Below, in pieces: positions 1-6,795 of a stretch of 9,834 nucleotides of DNA. The position numbers and the translations under genes are program-made. The stretch spans positions 1-9,834 of the forward strand of contig JAEWCT010000281.1 in assembly GCA_023390485.1 (NCBI GenBank). The letters run 5' to 3'. Each line of letters begins with the position of its first letter. The stretch's first letter is position 1. The notes beneath the pieces are model-generated. The model did no database searches, was not told the origin of the DNA, and saw only the letters and a program-made list of their open reading frames with translations. This DNA is from Pseudomonadota bacterium. Its GTDB lineage: Bacteria > Pseudomonadota > Alphaproteobacteria > Rhizobiales > Hyphomicrobiaceae.

Positions 1-1983
1 GAAGAGAAGGCGCGGGGTATCACGATCGATCTTGGTTTCGCATATTTGCCGACGGCCGATGGCGGAATACTTGGTTTCATCGACGTGCCGGGCCACGAGC
101 GTTTCGTCCACACGATGCTTGCCGGCGCGAGCGGTATCGACTTTGCATTGTTGACCGTCGCGGCCGACGACGGGGTGAAGCCGCAAACGCTGGAGCACCT
201 CGCGATCCTTGATCTTCTCGGCATCGGCAACGGCGTAATCGTCGTGACGAAGGCCGATCTCGTCGGTGACGAGCGCATCGGCGAAGTTACGAGGGAGATC
301 AAAGGAACGGCTTCAGGCAACGTGCTTGCGAACGCTGACGTTCTGGCCGTTTCCGCCATGACGGGACGCGGCATCGATGAACTCCGCGACTATCTCATTG
401 CCGCCGCTTCTATGATCCACGCGCGCTCGGCGGAGGGACGCTTTCGTCTCGCCATCGACCGCGTTTTCACGCTCTCCGGCGTCGGCGTCGTCGTGACTGG
501 CACCATTCTTTCAGGCTCTGTCCGCGTCGGTGATCGGGTTCAGCTGAGCCCGTCCGGATTGGAGGCACGCGTCCGCTCGATTCATGCGCAAAACCGGCCA
601 GCCGAGGCCGGACGAGCCGGTGATCGTTGCGCGCTCAATCTCGCCGGACCAGCCATTCACAAAGATGCAATACGTCGTGGCGACGTCGTGCTAGATCCCG
701 CACTTCACGCGCCGTCCAATCGCATCGACGCCGTCTTGCGGATATTGCCATCAGAACCGAAATCTATCGGCCAATGGTTTCCCGTGCGCTTGCATCATGC
801 TTCCGCAGAAGTCGGCGCACGCATCGTTCTGCTCGACGATAAATCGCTTCGCCCCGGCGAGTCGGCCAACGTACAACTTGTTCTCGAGCAGCCGATAGCG
901 GCGGGTGTCCCAGATCGCTTCGTTCTGCGCGACGTCTCGGCGCAACGCACGATCGGCGGAGGCAAGTTCATCGATCTCCGTGCGCCCGCGCGAAAGCGGC
1001 GAACGCCGGAACGGCAAGCCCGGCGCGCCGCATTGGCCATCGGCGATCCGCGGGCCGCTCTATCGGCATTGCTCGATGCGCCGCCCTTCACCGTCGAGCT
1101 GACGGCGTTTGCGCGCGACCGGACGCTTTCTGACGGACAAGTCGATGAGCTTGCGTCCGAAGCTAACCTGATGGTCTTGGAAGCCCGCGACGCACGCACG
1201 GCCTTATCACGAGAGCGATGGGTGTCCTTTGCGGCAAGCACGCACGAGCACGTTGCGGCGTATCATGCTGCGAACCCCGATCTGCAAGGTATTGGGCGTG
1301 AGCAGCTGCGCCTGATGCTCGAGCCGCGCTTGGCCAAGCCGGCATTCGTCGCCGCCGTCCAGAAGTTGTCGACTGACGGCGCCATCGCACTCGACGGCGC
1401 CTTCGTACGCCTCGCGTCCCATCACGTGCGTTTCGCGCCCGATGACGAAGCGGCGTGGAAAGCGATCGTCGCGCTCCTCGGCGGCGAAGATCGCTTCCGC
1501 CCTCCGAGAGTGCGCGACATCGCCGGCACAACCGGGCGCGCCGAGCGAGATGTCCGCCGTCTGCTGAAGCTCGCCGGCCGACTGGGCTGGGTCGATGAGG
1601 TAGCGCACGACCACTTCTTTCTTCGCGAAACCGTCCGCGAGATCGTCGCTATCGCCGCCAGCATTGCAGCACAGGCGGAAACCCGAACCTTCAATGCCGC
1701 CGATCTTCGCGATCGGCTCGACAACGGCCGCAAGGTTGCAATTCAGATTTTGGAGTTTTTCGATCGTCACGGCGTCACGCTGCGCAAGGGCGATCTGCGG
1801 CGCATGAATGAGCACCGGCTGGACTTGTTTGGAAACCCCGTGCTTTCGTCAGTCGATACGTACGGAGGTGAATCGTCCCCGGTGGGACGTTCGGACTTCA
1901 AATCCGAGTGGGGCAGCGAGCCTGTCCCAGGTGGGTTCGACTCCCATTCGCCTCCGCCAACCTTTCCAAAAAAGCCGGCCTGA
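1..1983 (+). CDS. selB: SelB, selenocysteine-specific translation elongation factor (5' partial)
   Basis: SelB is a cytoplasmic GTPase that carries Sec-tRNA to the ribosome at UGA codons marked by a SECIS hairpin. The frame is open from base 1. The window holds 660 residues; alignment by eye to E. coli SelB suggests about 29 N-terminal residues are missing, including the P-loop. Visible G-domain motifs are switch I RGITIDLG (residues 5-12), DVPGHE (28-33), TKAD (83-86) and a G5-like VSA (117-119). Beta-barrel domains follow to about residue 330, then the C-terminal winged-helix region. The last conserved block, GRKVAIQILEFFDRHG, resembles the end of E. coli SelB, where winged helix 4 binds SECIS RNA. 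After LFGNP the ORF continues for about 40 more residues, of which codons 622-653 are exactly the selC tRNA gene. This Gly/Ser/Pro-rich tail is probably non-essential. The internal TTG at 46 is not a start, because conserved residues precede it. Confidence 0.97.
   Translation, partial: EEKARGITIDLGFAYLPTADGGILGFIDVPGHERFVHTMLAGASGIDFALLTVAADDGVKPQTLEHLAILDLLGIGNGVIVVTKADLVGDERIGEVTREIKGTASGNVLANADVLAVSAMTGRGIDELRDYLIAAASMIHARSAEGRFRLAIDRVFTLSGVGVVVTGTILSGSVRVGDRVQLSPSGLEARVRSIHAQNRPAEAGRAGDRCALNLAGPAIHKDAIRRGDVVLDPALHAPSNRIDAVLRILPSEPKSIGQWFPVRLHHASAEVGARIVLLDDKSLRPGESANVQLVLEQPIAAGVPDRFVLRDVSAQRTIGGGKFIDLRAPARKRRTPERQARRAALAIGDPRAALSALLDAPPFTVELTAFARDRTLSDGQVDELASEANLMVLEARDARTALSRERWVSFAASTHEHVAAYHAANPDLQGIGREQLRLMLEPRLAKPAFVAAVQKLSTDGAIALDGAFVRLASHHVRFAPDDEAAWKAIVALLGGEDRFRPPRVRDIAGTTGRAERDVRRLLKLAGRLGWVDEVAHDHFFLRETVREIVAIAASIAAQAETRTFNAADLRDRLDNGRKVAIQILEFFDRHGVTLRKGDLRRMNEHRLDLFGNPVLSSVDTYGGESSPVGRSDFKSEWGSEPVPGGFDSHSPPPTFPKKPA
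1864..1959 (+). tRNA. selC: tRNA-Sec (UCA anticodon)
   Basis: This 96-nt gene folds as a bacterial tRNA-Sec. It has an 8-bp acceptor stem (1864-1871 with 1948-1955, one G-U pair), discriminator G 1956 and an encoded CCA (1957-1959). The 6-bp D stem (1874-1879 with 1884-1889) has a 4-nt loop. The anticodon stem (1891-1895 with 1903-1907) encloses loop CTTCAAA, with anticodon TCA at 1898-1900. The long variable arm has 8 pairs (1909-1916 with 1922-1929, one G-U). The T arm is 1931-1935 with 1943-1947 around loop TTCGACT. The 8-bp acceptor, 6-bp D stem and long variable arm separate tRNA-Sec from tRNA-Ser and from other UCA tRNAs. It reads UGA in fdhG via SelB. The gene lies wholly inside the selB reading frame on the same strand. 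I see no convincing promoter just upstream, so it may be cut from the selB transcript. Confidence 0.98.
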
Positions 1984-1994
1984 TGCGCGTCAGG
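1968..1994 (-). terminator. Possible weak terminator for selD (hairpin plus T-run)
   Basis: A perfect inverted repeat, CCTGA (1979-1983) and TCAGG (1990-1994) around a 6-nt loop, spans the stop codons of both convergent genes selB and selD. Read on the - strand, it is followed after 5 nt (CCGGC) by six T residues (1973-1968), so it could act as a weak intrinsic terminator for selD. The stem is short and the spacer is longer than usual. On the + strand no T-run follows, so it would not terminate selB-selC. Confidence 0.3.
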
Positions 1995-3036
1995 AAATAG
2001 TGATCTGCGGATTTCCGGCCAGAACGGAGCCGATGATGCGCGCGTTCGGATGCCCGGCCGCTTCGATGGAATTGCGTAAGTCTTCCGCATGCTCCGGTGC
2101 GCAGGCGATGAGAAGACCGCCCGATGTCTGCGGATCGGTTAGAAGTACGCGCGCTGTTTTCGGCAGGGTCTCCGTCAAGAGCACTTCGTGACCGTAGCTC
2201 GTCCAGTTGCGCCCCGATGCGCCGGTCGCAAATCCCGCCTCGGCGAGGGCTCGCGCGGATGCTAGAAAAGGAATCCGATCGTAAGCGATGTTGATGCTGA
2301 CGCCGCTTCCGCGCGCCATTTCGAGAGCATGTCCGAGAAGGCCGAAGCCGGTTACGTCCGTCATGGCGTGAACGTGCGGGTTCTCGCCCAAGGCAAAGCC
2401 AATGCGATTGAGCAAAGTCGTCGACGCGATCATCTCGGCGTAGGCGTCCGGGGGAAGCGCGCATTTCTTGAATGCCGCCGAATAGATGCCGACGCCGATG
2501 CCTTTGGTCAGAATGAGAGCATCGCTGGGACGTGCGCCCGCATTCCGGCGAATGTTCTGTGGCTTCGCGAGCCCGATCACCGCCAGCCCGTAGAGCGGTT
2601 CGGGCGTGTCGATCGAATGCCCGCCCGCAACAGGAATTCCGGCTTCGGAACATATGGAGGCGCCGCCTGCAAGAATCTCCCGCACCGTCTCGACCGGCAG
2701 CTTGTCGAGCGGCATACCGAGGATTGCCAGCGCCATGATGGGCCGCCCGCCCATGGCGTAGACGTCGGAAATGGCATTGGCGGCGGCAATGCGCCCGAAG
2801 TCGCGCGCGTCATCCACCATCGGCATGAAGAAGTCGGTCGTCGCCACGACGCATTGATCATCATCGATGCGCCAGACAGCGGCGTCGTCACCGGTTTCTG
2901 TGCCGACCAGAAGCAGCGCGAACGGTCGAGTGCTCGGCTGGCCGACAAGCAAATGCTGCAGGACAGAAGGTGCGAGCTTGCACCCGCAGCCGCCTCCATG
3001 CGCCAATTCCGTCAAGCGAATGACAGGTCCGAGCAT
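1990..3036 (-). CDS. selD: SelD, selenide water dikinase (selenophosphate synthase)
   Basis: SelD uses ATP and selenide to make selenophosphate, the selenium donor for Sec-tRNA synthesis by SelA. The protein has 348 residues, close to the 347 of E. coli. Near the N-terminus is [10 protein letters not shown], with Cys17, Cys19 and Lys20; Cys17 and Lys20 match the catalytic residues of the E. coli enzyme, so this is a Cys-type and not a Sec-containing SelD. Metal/nucleotide-binding signatures follow: GDDAAV (49-54), [11 protein letters not shown] (66-76), [14 protein letters not shown] (84-97), GGHSID (138-143), [10 protein letters not shown] (227-236) and DPQTSGGLL (301-309). The ATG at 3036 is preceded by GAGG about 8 nt upstream (3045-3048 on the + strand). 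The gene is convergent with selB-selC (6-bp gap between stops) and divergent from the permease gene. Its stop is UGA. Confidence 0.97.
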   Translation of the reverse strand: MLGPVIRLTELAHGGGCGCKLAPSVLQHLLVGQPSTRPFALLLVGTETGDDAAVWRIDDDQCVVATTDFFMPMVDDARDFGRIAAANAISDVYAMGGRPIMALAILGMPLDKLPVETVREILAGGASICSEAGIPVAGGHSIDTPEPLYGLAVIGLAKPQNIRRNAGARPSDALILTKGIGVGIYSAAFKKCALPPDAYAEMIASTTLLNRIGFALGENPHVHAMTDVTGFGLLGHALEMARGSGVSINIAYDRIPFLASARALAEAGFATGASGRNWTSYGHEVLLTETLPKTARVLLTDPQTSGGLLIACAPEHAEDLRNSIEAAGHPNARIIGSVLAGNPQITIS

Positions 3037-3179
3037 TTTCCGTGCCTCAAGGGAAACGAGGCTTAATTCGCAGTGAGAAGAACAATAAAAATTTATAGTC
3101 TCTGACGCTAGGATATAGATAGACGCTCCGCATACGCCATTGCAGAAATGTTTTTCCTGAAGTGCCGTTGGAGAAATCG
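3037..3179. promoter_or_regulatory. Intergenic region between divergent selD and permease genes
   Basis: This 143-bp gap is clearly more AT-rich than its surroundings, and both flanking genes read outward, so promoters for both should lie here. It contains a short palindrome, ATAAA-AA-TTTAT, at 3085-3096. On the - strand TATAAA (3097-3092) could be a -10 element for selD; no good -35 is seen. On the + strand TATAGA (3114-3119) is a weak -10 candidate for the permease. No riboswitch or clear operator is recognised. The promoter positions are tentative. Confidence 0.4.
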
Positions 3180-4247
3180 ATGAACGTCACTCGTCAATCT
3201 GAAATGACACTGAGGTGGGCCGTCTTCTTGACGATAGCAATCGTCGGGCTTTTCTACGTAAAATGGTTTCCATATTATAACCGCGCGTTCGTTGCGGCCA
3301 ACCAACATTCGATCGGTACTTCGATATTGATGGGCACGGCTGCGGCCCCGCCGGCAGCTTCATGGGACGCGGCGTTCAGCTACGCCTTGGCCTACGGCAA
3401 AGCCATCTGGCAGGCGATGGCGCTCGGCTTGCTGCTGGGCTCAGGCGTCCAGGCGCTTCTACCGGCCGACTGGATTGCACGCATACTGGGCAAGAGGAAC
3501 TTCGGCACCGTCGCGGTCGCAGGTATTCTCTCCGTTCCGAGCATGATGTGCACGTGCTGCGCCGCGCCTGTCGTCGTCGGGTTGCGCGAACGGAAGGCGT
3601 CTCCCGGCGCCGCGATCGCCTTCTGGCTCGGCAATACGGCGCTCAACCCCGCAACGCTCGTATTCATGGGGTTCGTTCTCGGTTGGAATTGGACAGCGCT
3701 CCGCATTCTTTTGGGAATCCCGATGGTGTTCGGTCTCGGCTTCATCACCAACCTGATGGTGACGCCGAAGGAAGCCGCAGCAGCCGAAGATCACGTCGCC
3801 GCGCTCGCGGCTGCATCAGAAATTCCCGGCGTGACCACGCCGAACGCATTCGTCCGCTGGATTGAAATTTTCGTTCGTATGTCTGTAAGCCTCATCCCGG
3901 AATACATCGTCCTCGTCTTGCTGCTCGGAGCGGCGCGCGCGTTCCTATTCCCCGAAATCAGCCCCGGCATCGACAACAGTCTCGGCTGGATCGTGGCGTT
4001 CGCGGTTGTCGGAATGCTGTTCGTGATCCCAACGGCGGGCGAGGTGCCGATCATTCAGGCGATGCTCGCACTCGGCATGGGCGTGGGGCCTGCGGCCGCG
4101 CTATTGATGACACTGCCGCCGGTGAGCTTGCCCTCCCTTGCAATGGTCAGCGGGTCGTTCCGCCTGCAAACACTTCTGACTGTTGCAGGCGGAGTCGTGA
4201 TTTTTGGCATCGTCGCCGGCCTGATCGCCGTCGGCTTAAGGATATGA
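3180..4247 (+). CDS. Permease, DUF318/ArsP-like family
   Basis: This is a 355-residue polytopic inner-membrane protein with roughly eight to ten hydrophobic segments, including about 13-29, 77-95, 110-120, 145-165, 172-192, 236-256, 268-286, 300-325 and 331-353. It resembles the YraQ/DUF318 permease family, which includes the organoarsenical exporter ArsP. The family hallmark is a Cys motif before a Pro and a conserved Gly-Leu: here [15 protein letters not shown], with Cys124, Cys126 and Cys127. The second half (around [19 protein letters not shown]) looks like a diverged copy of that segment, fitting the internal repeat of the family. I chose ATG 3180 because GGAGA lies 5 nt upstream (3170-3174); a GTG at 3162 would add six residues. 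The gene diverges from selD and converges on fdhE with a 7-bp gap. The substrate is unknown; the cysteines suggest a thiol-reactive metalloid compound, and the neighbourhood makes selenium a candidate. The family call is by eye. Confidence 0.8.
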   Translation: MNVTRQSEMTLRWAVFLTIAIVGLFYVKWFPYYNRAFVAANQHSIGTSILMGTAAAPPAASWDAAFSYALAYGKAIWQAMALGLLLGSGVQALLPADWIARILGKRNFGTVAVAGILSVPSMMCTCCAAPVVVGLRERKASPGAAIAFWLGNTALNPATLVFMGFVLGWNWTALRILLGIPMVFGLGFITNLMVTPKEAAAAEDHVAALAAASEIPGVTTPNAFVRWIEIFVRMSVSLIPEYIVLVLLLGAARAFLFPEISPGIDNSLGWIVAFAVVGMLFVIPTAGEVPIIQAMLALGMGVGPAAALLMTLPPVSLPSLAMVSGSFRLQTLLTVAGGVVIFGIVAGLIAVGLRI

Positions 4248-4264
4248 GATCACTCTAGCCGATG
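4229..4264. repeat. Inverted repeat across the permease and fdhE stop codons
   Basis: CGTCGGCT (4229-4236) can pair with AGCCGATG (4257-4264), giving 8 pairs with one G-U and a 20-nt loop that holds the permease stop; the fdhE stop (4257-4255) overlaps the edge of the right arm. There is no T-run on either side, so it is only a weak candidate for a bidirectional termination or mRNA-end structure. It could be chance, since both arms are coding. Confidence 0.2.
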
Positions 4265-5184
4265 AGGAGCATGGGATTGGGAGCATGCCGCGCCCAGCCG
4301 GCTTCCCCGACCATGATGTCGAGATCGAGCGTAGCGAGATCGTCTGCGTAAGGATCGGCCTTCGTGTCCTTGGCCTGATAGATCATCTTCGCATAGGTCT
4401 GGCAATCGTCGCAGGTCTCCGCCTTGACGATGCCTGGTCCGCCCTCGATCTCCTTCAGTGAAACGCGCCGCGTGCTCTCGCATGTGATGCAAATTGCACG
4501 AGTATGGTTCCACGCCGTCGAGCAGAGCGAACAATAAAGGTAACGTATCCCGGGCGCGTCTCCCGAAGCCGTGATCGTTCCCGAAACCGGCGTCGAGCCG
4601 CAACACGGGCAAAGGCCCCGTTGCGGCAGCAGACGCAATGCCGAAGCATCGAGCGATCCGGCGAGGCGTGTGAAATAAACCTGAAGCGCCGCGGCGACGT
4701 AGAGAGTGGCGCCAACGTCGCCGCTGCTGACGGAACCGCGAAGAAAATCGTCCGCGAGATCCTCGATGTCGTCCGTCGGCGCGCCGCGTAACTTCTCGAC
4801 CGCCTCACGCGCAGGCGCGCGAAGCGAGGAAGCCTCGAGCCCGTCGAGAAGCACGACGAGACCGTCGCGCCAAGCCGAATTGCGATGATGCCCATCGGCC
4901 GCAAGGGGTGGCATCCGTCCTGCCACCGATCGATCGACCAGCGATCGATCGATCACCGGCAACGGCGCCAACGTCGTCGCGGCTGCGTGTTGAGCTTCCG
5001 ATAAGGCGGCCATGAACATCAGCCATTCGGCCATTGGATGGCCGTCCGCCAACGCTCTCAGCCGGGAAGCGGTATCGGCAAAACGTGTCGCGGGATTTGG
5101 CAAGATCAGCGGTTCCGGAGTCTTCACGCCGCCTTGCGGATTGCCGACCCACTTGCCGCTCGGAGGTGCGCCGCCTTGCTTCAT
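4255..5184 (-). CDS. fdhE: FdhE, formate dehydrogenase accessory/maturation protein
   Basis: FdhE is a cytoplasmic, rubredoxin-like iron-binding protein required for activity of respiratory formate dehydrogenases; it interacts with the catalytic subunit rather than being part of the enzyme. The protein has 309 residues, the usual size. Its C-terminal half carries four CxxC pairs: C192/C195 (in CPCCGS), C218/C221, C232/C235 and C258/C261, which is the family signature. The N-terminal half is helical and carries a small repeat, IDRS-LVDRS (78-86), encoded by a GATC-rich stretch. The ATG at 5184 overlaps the fdhI stop (ATGA, 5184-5181), implying translational coupling. It is the last gene of the fdhGHI-fdhE run, as in the E. 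coli fdoGHI-fdhE operon. Its stop is TAG, whereas the other genes here end in TGA. Confidence 0.95.
   Translation of the reverse strand: MKQGGAPPSGKWVGNPQGGVKTPEPLILPNPATRFADTASRLRALADGHPMAEWLMFMAALSEAQHAAATTLAPLPVIDRSLVDRSVAGRMPPLAADGHHRNSAWRDGLVVLLDGLEASSLRAPAREAVEKLRGAPTDDIEDLADDFLRGSVSSGDVGATLYVAAALQVYFTRLAGSLDASALRLLPQRGLCPCCGSTPVSGTITASGDAPGIRYLYCSLCSTAWNHTRAICITCESTRRVSLKEIEGGPGIVKAETCDDCQTYAKMIYQAKDTKADPYADDLATLDLDIMVGEAGWARHAPNPMLLIG
4928..4954. repeat. GATC micro-repeat inside fdhE
   Basis: Five GATC tetramers occur within 27 bp (4928, 4932, 4943, 4947, 4951) as two short runs separated by GACCAGC. On the coding strand this encodes the doubled IDRS-LVDRS peptide in FdhE. It looks like a local slippage-type duplication in a tolerant part of the protein. 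Confidence 0.6.
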
Positions 5185-5855
5185 TCACCCGCCTCGCGTC
5201 TTACGTCGTTCGGTCTCGGGCCTGATGAGCCCGTCGCCACGAGCGACCGGAACCACTTGCGATGGTGTCGCCAAGCCCAACCGGGCGTCACGTACCCTTG
5301 CGTCATCGCCCGCATCGAGCCGCGCACCCAGATTGCCGCATAAACGTGAACGATCCAGACGAGAATTGCGGCGATCGCGCACAATGAATGAATGAGAAGC
5401 GCGGCGCGTTGAGTTGGGATGGAAGTCCACGTTCCAAAATAATATTCCCAGATGATGAGGCCGGTGATGAAGAGAACCGGAACCAGGATTGCCATCGACC
5501 AGAATACGAACTTCTGTCCGGCATTGAAGCGAGCGACTTCCGGAACGCCTTCCTCGTCGTTGGTAAGCACACGTCTTATCGCCATCATCCACCTGACATC
5601 GTCCATGTTCCAGAGATTGTCGCGCCAGAACTGAATGATGAGACCGCCATAGCTGAGGAGCAGCACGACGCCGATCCAGGGATGGGATTGCCGCGCCCAC
5701 TGGCCGCTGCCGAAGAATGCCGAAAGCCAATAAAGCACCGGATGGAACATCGAAAGACCCGAAATCACCAACAGCACGAAGCAGAGCGCGGTGATCCAGT
5801 GATTGATCCGCGTCGCCGTATCGTTTCTGATCAACGTTCCGCGCGGCCGTGTCAT
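5181..5855 (-). CDS. fdhI: Formate dehydrogenase gamma subunit, cytochrome b556
   Basis: This 224-residue integral membrane diheme cytochrome b anchors FDH-N/FDH-O type formate dehydrogenase and passes electrons from the beta-subunit Fe-S clusters to quinone. Four membrane helices are visible at about 20-37, 60-77, 115-136 and 152-176. The expected heme-ligand histidines are present at His19 (RINHW), His58 (SHPW), His156 (LIHS) and His170 (IVHVY), each one residue off the E. coli FdnI positions 18, 57, 155 and 169. The family motif FNAGQK is at 110-115. The ATG at 5855 overlaps the stop of the beta gene (ATGA), with GGAG 8 nt upstream. Its own stop overlaps the fdhE start in the same way, so all three appear translationally coupled. 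Confidence 0.96.
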   Translation of the reverse strand: MTRPRGTLIRNDTATRINHWITALCFVLLVISGLSMFHPVLYWLSAFFGSGQWARQSHPWIGVVLLLSYGGLIIQFWRDNLWNMDDVRWMMAIRRVLTNDEEGVPEVARFNAGQKFVFWSMAILVPVLFITGLIIWEYYFGTWTSIPTQRAALLIHSLCAIAAILVWIVHVYAAIWVRGSMRAMTQGYVTPGWAWRHHRKWFRSLVATGSSGPRPNDVRREAGE

Positions 5856-6784
5856 GTCGGAAGCTCCGGTGACGATTTCGGTGCGTTCTTCCCTTCGATG
5901 ATGCGGTCTGCCGCCTCTTCGTCTTCAGGCTGAACTTCGTTCGGTCCGGCGATGACCCAATGCATGAAGCCCGTGACGACCGCAGCTGCAAAGCTTGCAA
6001 GTGCCACCGGCTTGATGAGCCCCTTCCAGAATTCCACCGTGGCGCTGATCTTCGGATTTTCAGGCAAATCGGAGTAGATCGACGGTGTGTCCGCGTGGTG
6101 CAGAACGTACATGACATGCGTACCGCCGACGCCTGGCGGATCGTAAAGGCCGGCATTCGCAAAGCCACGCGATTTGAGATCTTCGACGCGCTCGCCGGCC
6201 CAGTCGGTCATGTTCTGCTTCGAGCCGAACAAAATCGCGCCGGTTGGACACGCCTTCACGCAGGCAGGCTCCAGGTTAACGGCCACGCGGTCCGAGCACA
6301 GCGTGCATTTGTAAGACTTGTGATCGACTTGGCTGATGCGCGGGATGTTGAAAGGGCATCCTTTCACGCAAAACCCGCAACCGATGCAGTTCTCGCTGAC
6401 GAAATCGACGATTCCGTTTTCGTACTGCACGATCGCCCCTGGCGCCGGGCACGCCTTGAGGCAGCCAGGATCCTCGCAATGCATGCAGCCGTCTTTTCGG
6501 ATCAGCCACTCGAGATCGCCCTTGTCGTTTTCATGCTCCGTGAACCTCATCAGCGTCCACGTATGAGGATCGAGATCCGCGGGATTTTCTAACGTGCCGT
6601 TAAATGTCCCGACGGAGCCCCTGAGATTGTTCCACTCCATGCACGCCGCTTGGCAGGCTTTGCAGCCGATGCACCGGGTGACGTCGATAAGCTTCGCCAT
6701 CTCCGCTTCGTGATTGCGCGTGGCCGGCGGCGTCATCGTCGTTGCCGATATCCGGATGAAGTTCTGCGATTGATAATTCGTCAT
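5852..6784 (-). CDS. fdhH: Formate dehydrogenase beta subunit, four [4Fe-4S] ferredoxin type
   Basis: This is the electron-transfer subunit between the catalytic alpha subunit and cytochrome b. The protein has 310 residues. Four cysteine quartets for [4Fe-4S] clusters are visible: C38/41/44/48, C100/103/108/112, C133/136/139/143 and C160/163/175/179. A single C-terminal membrane helix (about 256-279) anchors it, followed by an acidic tail. The start at 6784 has GGAG 6 nt upstream and gives an N-terminus resembling E. coli FdnH, including a [10 protein letters not shown] segment; the later Met at residue 29 is less likely. The gene begins 11 bp after the alpha-subunit stop and overlaps the gamma gene by 4 bp. 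The symbol follows the fdnGHI/fdoGHI naming; this is not E. coli fdhF (FDH-H). Confidence 0.97.
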   Translation of the reverse strand: MTNYQSQNFIRISATTMTPPATRNHEAEMAKLIDVTRCIGCKACQAACMEWNNLRGSVGTFNGTLENPADLDPHTWTLMRFTEHENDKGDLEWLIRKDGCMHCEDPGCLKACPAPGAIVQYENGIVDFVSENCIGCGFCVKGCPFNIPRISQVDHKSYKCTLCSDRVAVNLEPACVKACPTGAILFGSKQNMTDWAGERVEDLKSRGFANAGLYDPPGVGGTHVMYVLHHADTPSIYSDLPENPKISATVEFWKGLIKPVALASFAAAVVTGFMHWVIAGPNEVQPEDEEAADRIIEGKNAPKSSPELPT

Positions 6785-6795
6785 CGACGACTCCG

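Noticed and set aside
1825..1863. Possible internal promoter for selC (TTGTTT at 1825-1830, CGATAC near 1854)
   Set aside because: The spacing is about 23 nt and the -10 match is poor, so it was not listed as a feature.
1864..1959. selC as an attachment site for a genomic island
   Set aside because: tRNA-Sec genes do serve as island targets in enterics, but no second copy of the tRNA 3' end and no integrase was seen in the window.
1981..1983. Terminal UGA of selB (and of selD, the permease, fdhH and fdhI) as possible Sec codons
   Set aside because: I see no SECIS-like hairpin with a bulged U and apical G-U at the right distance after these stops, and protein homology ends at or before them. 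UGA is a common stop in GC-rich genomes.
1990..3036. SelD itself as a selenoprotein
   Set aside because: The catalytic position is a Cys codon (Cys17) and there is no in-frame UGA before the terminal stop.
2329..3066. Long open frame on the + strand opposite selD (245 codons)
   Set aside because: It mirrors the selD coding strand in a GC-rich genome, and its translation is low-complexity Arg/Ala/His-rich with no family resemblance.
5185..6168. 327-codon open frame on the - strand overlapping the beta and gamma formate dehydrogenase genes in another frame
   Set aside because: The product is Arg/Ser-rich with no domain, and it lies under two well-recognised genes.
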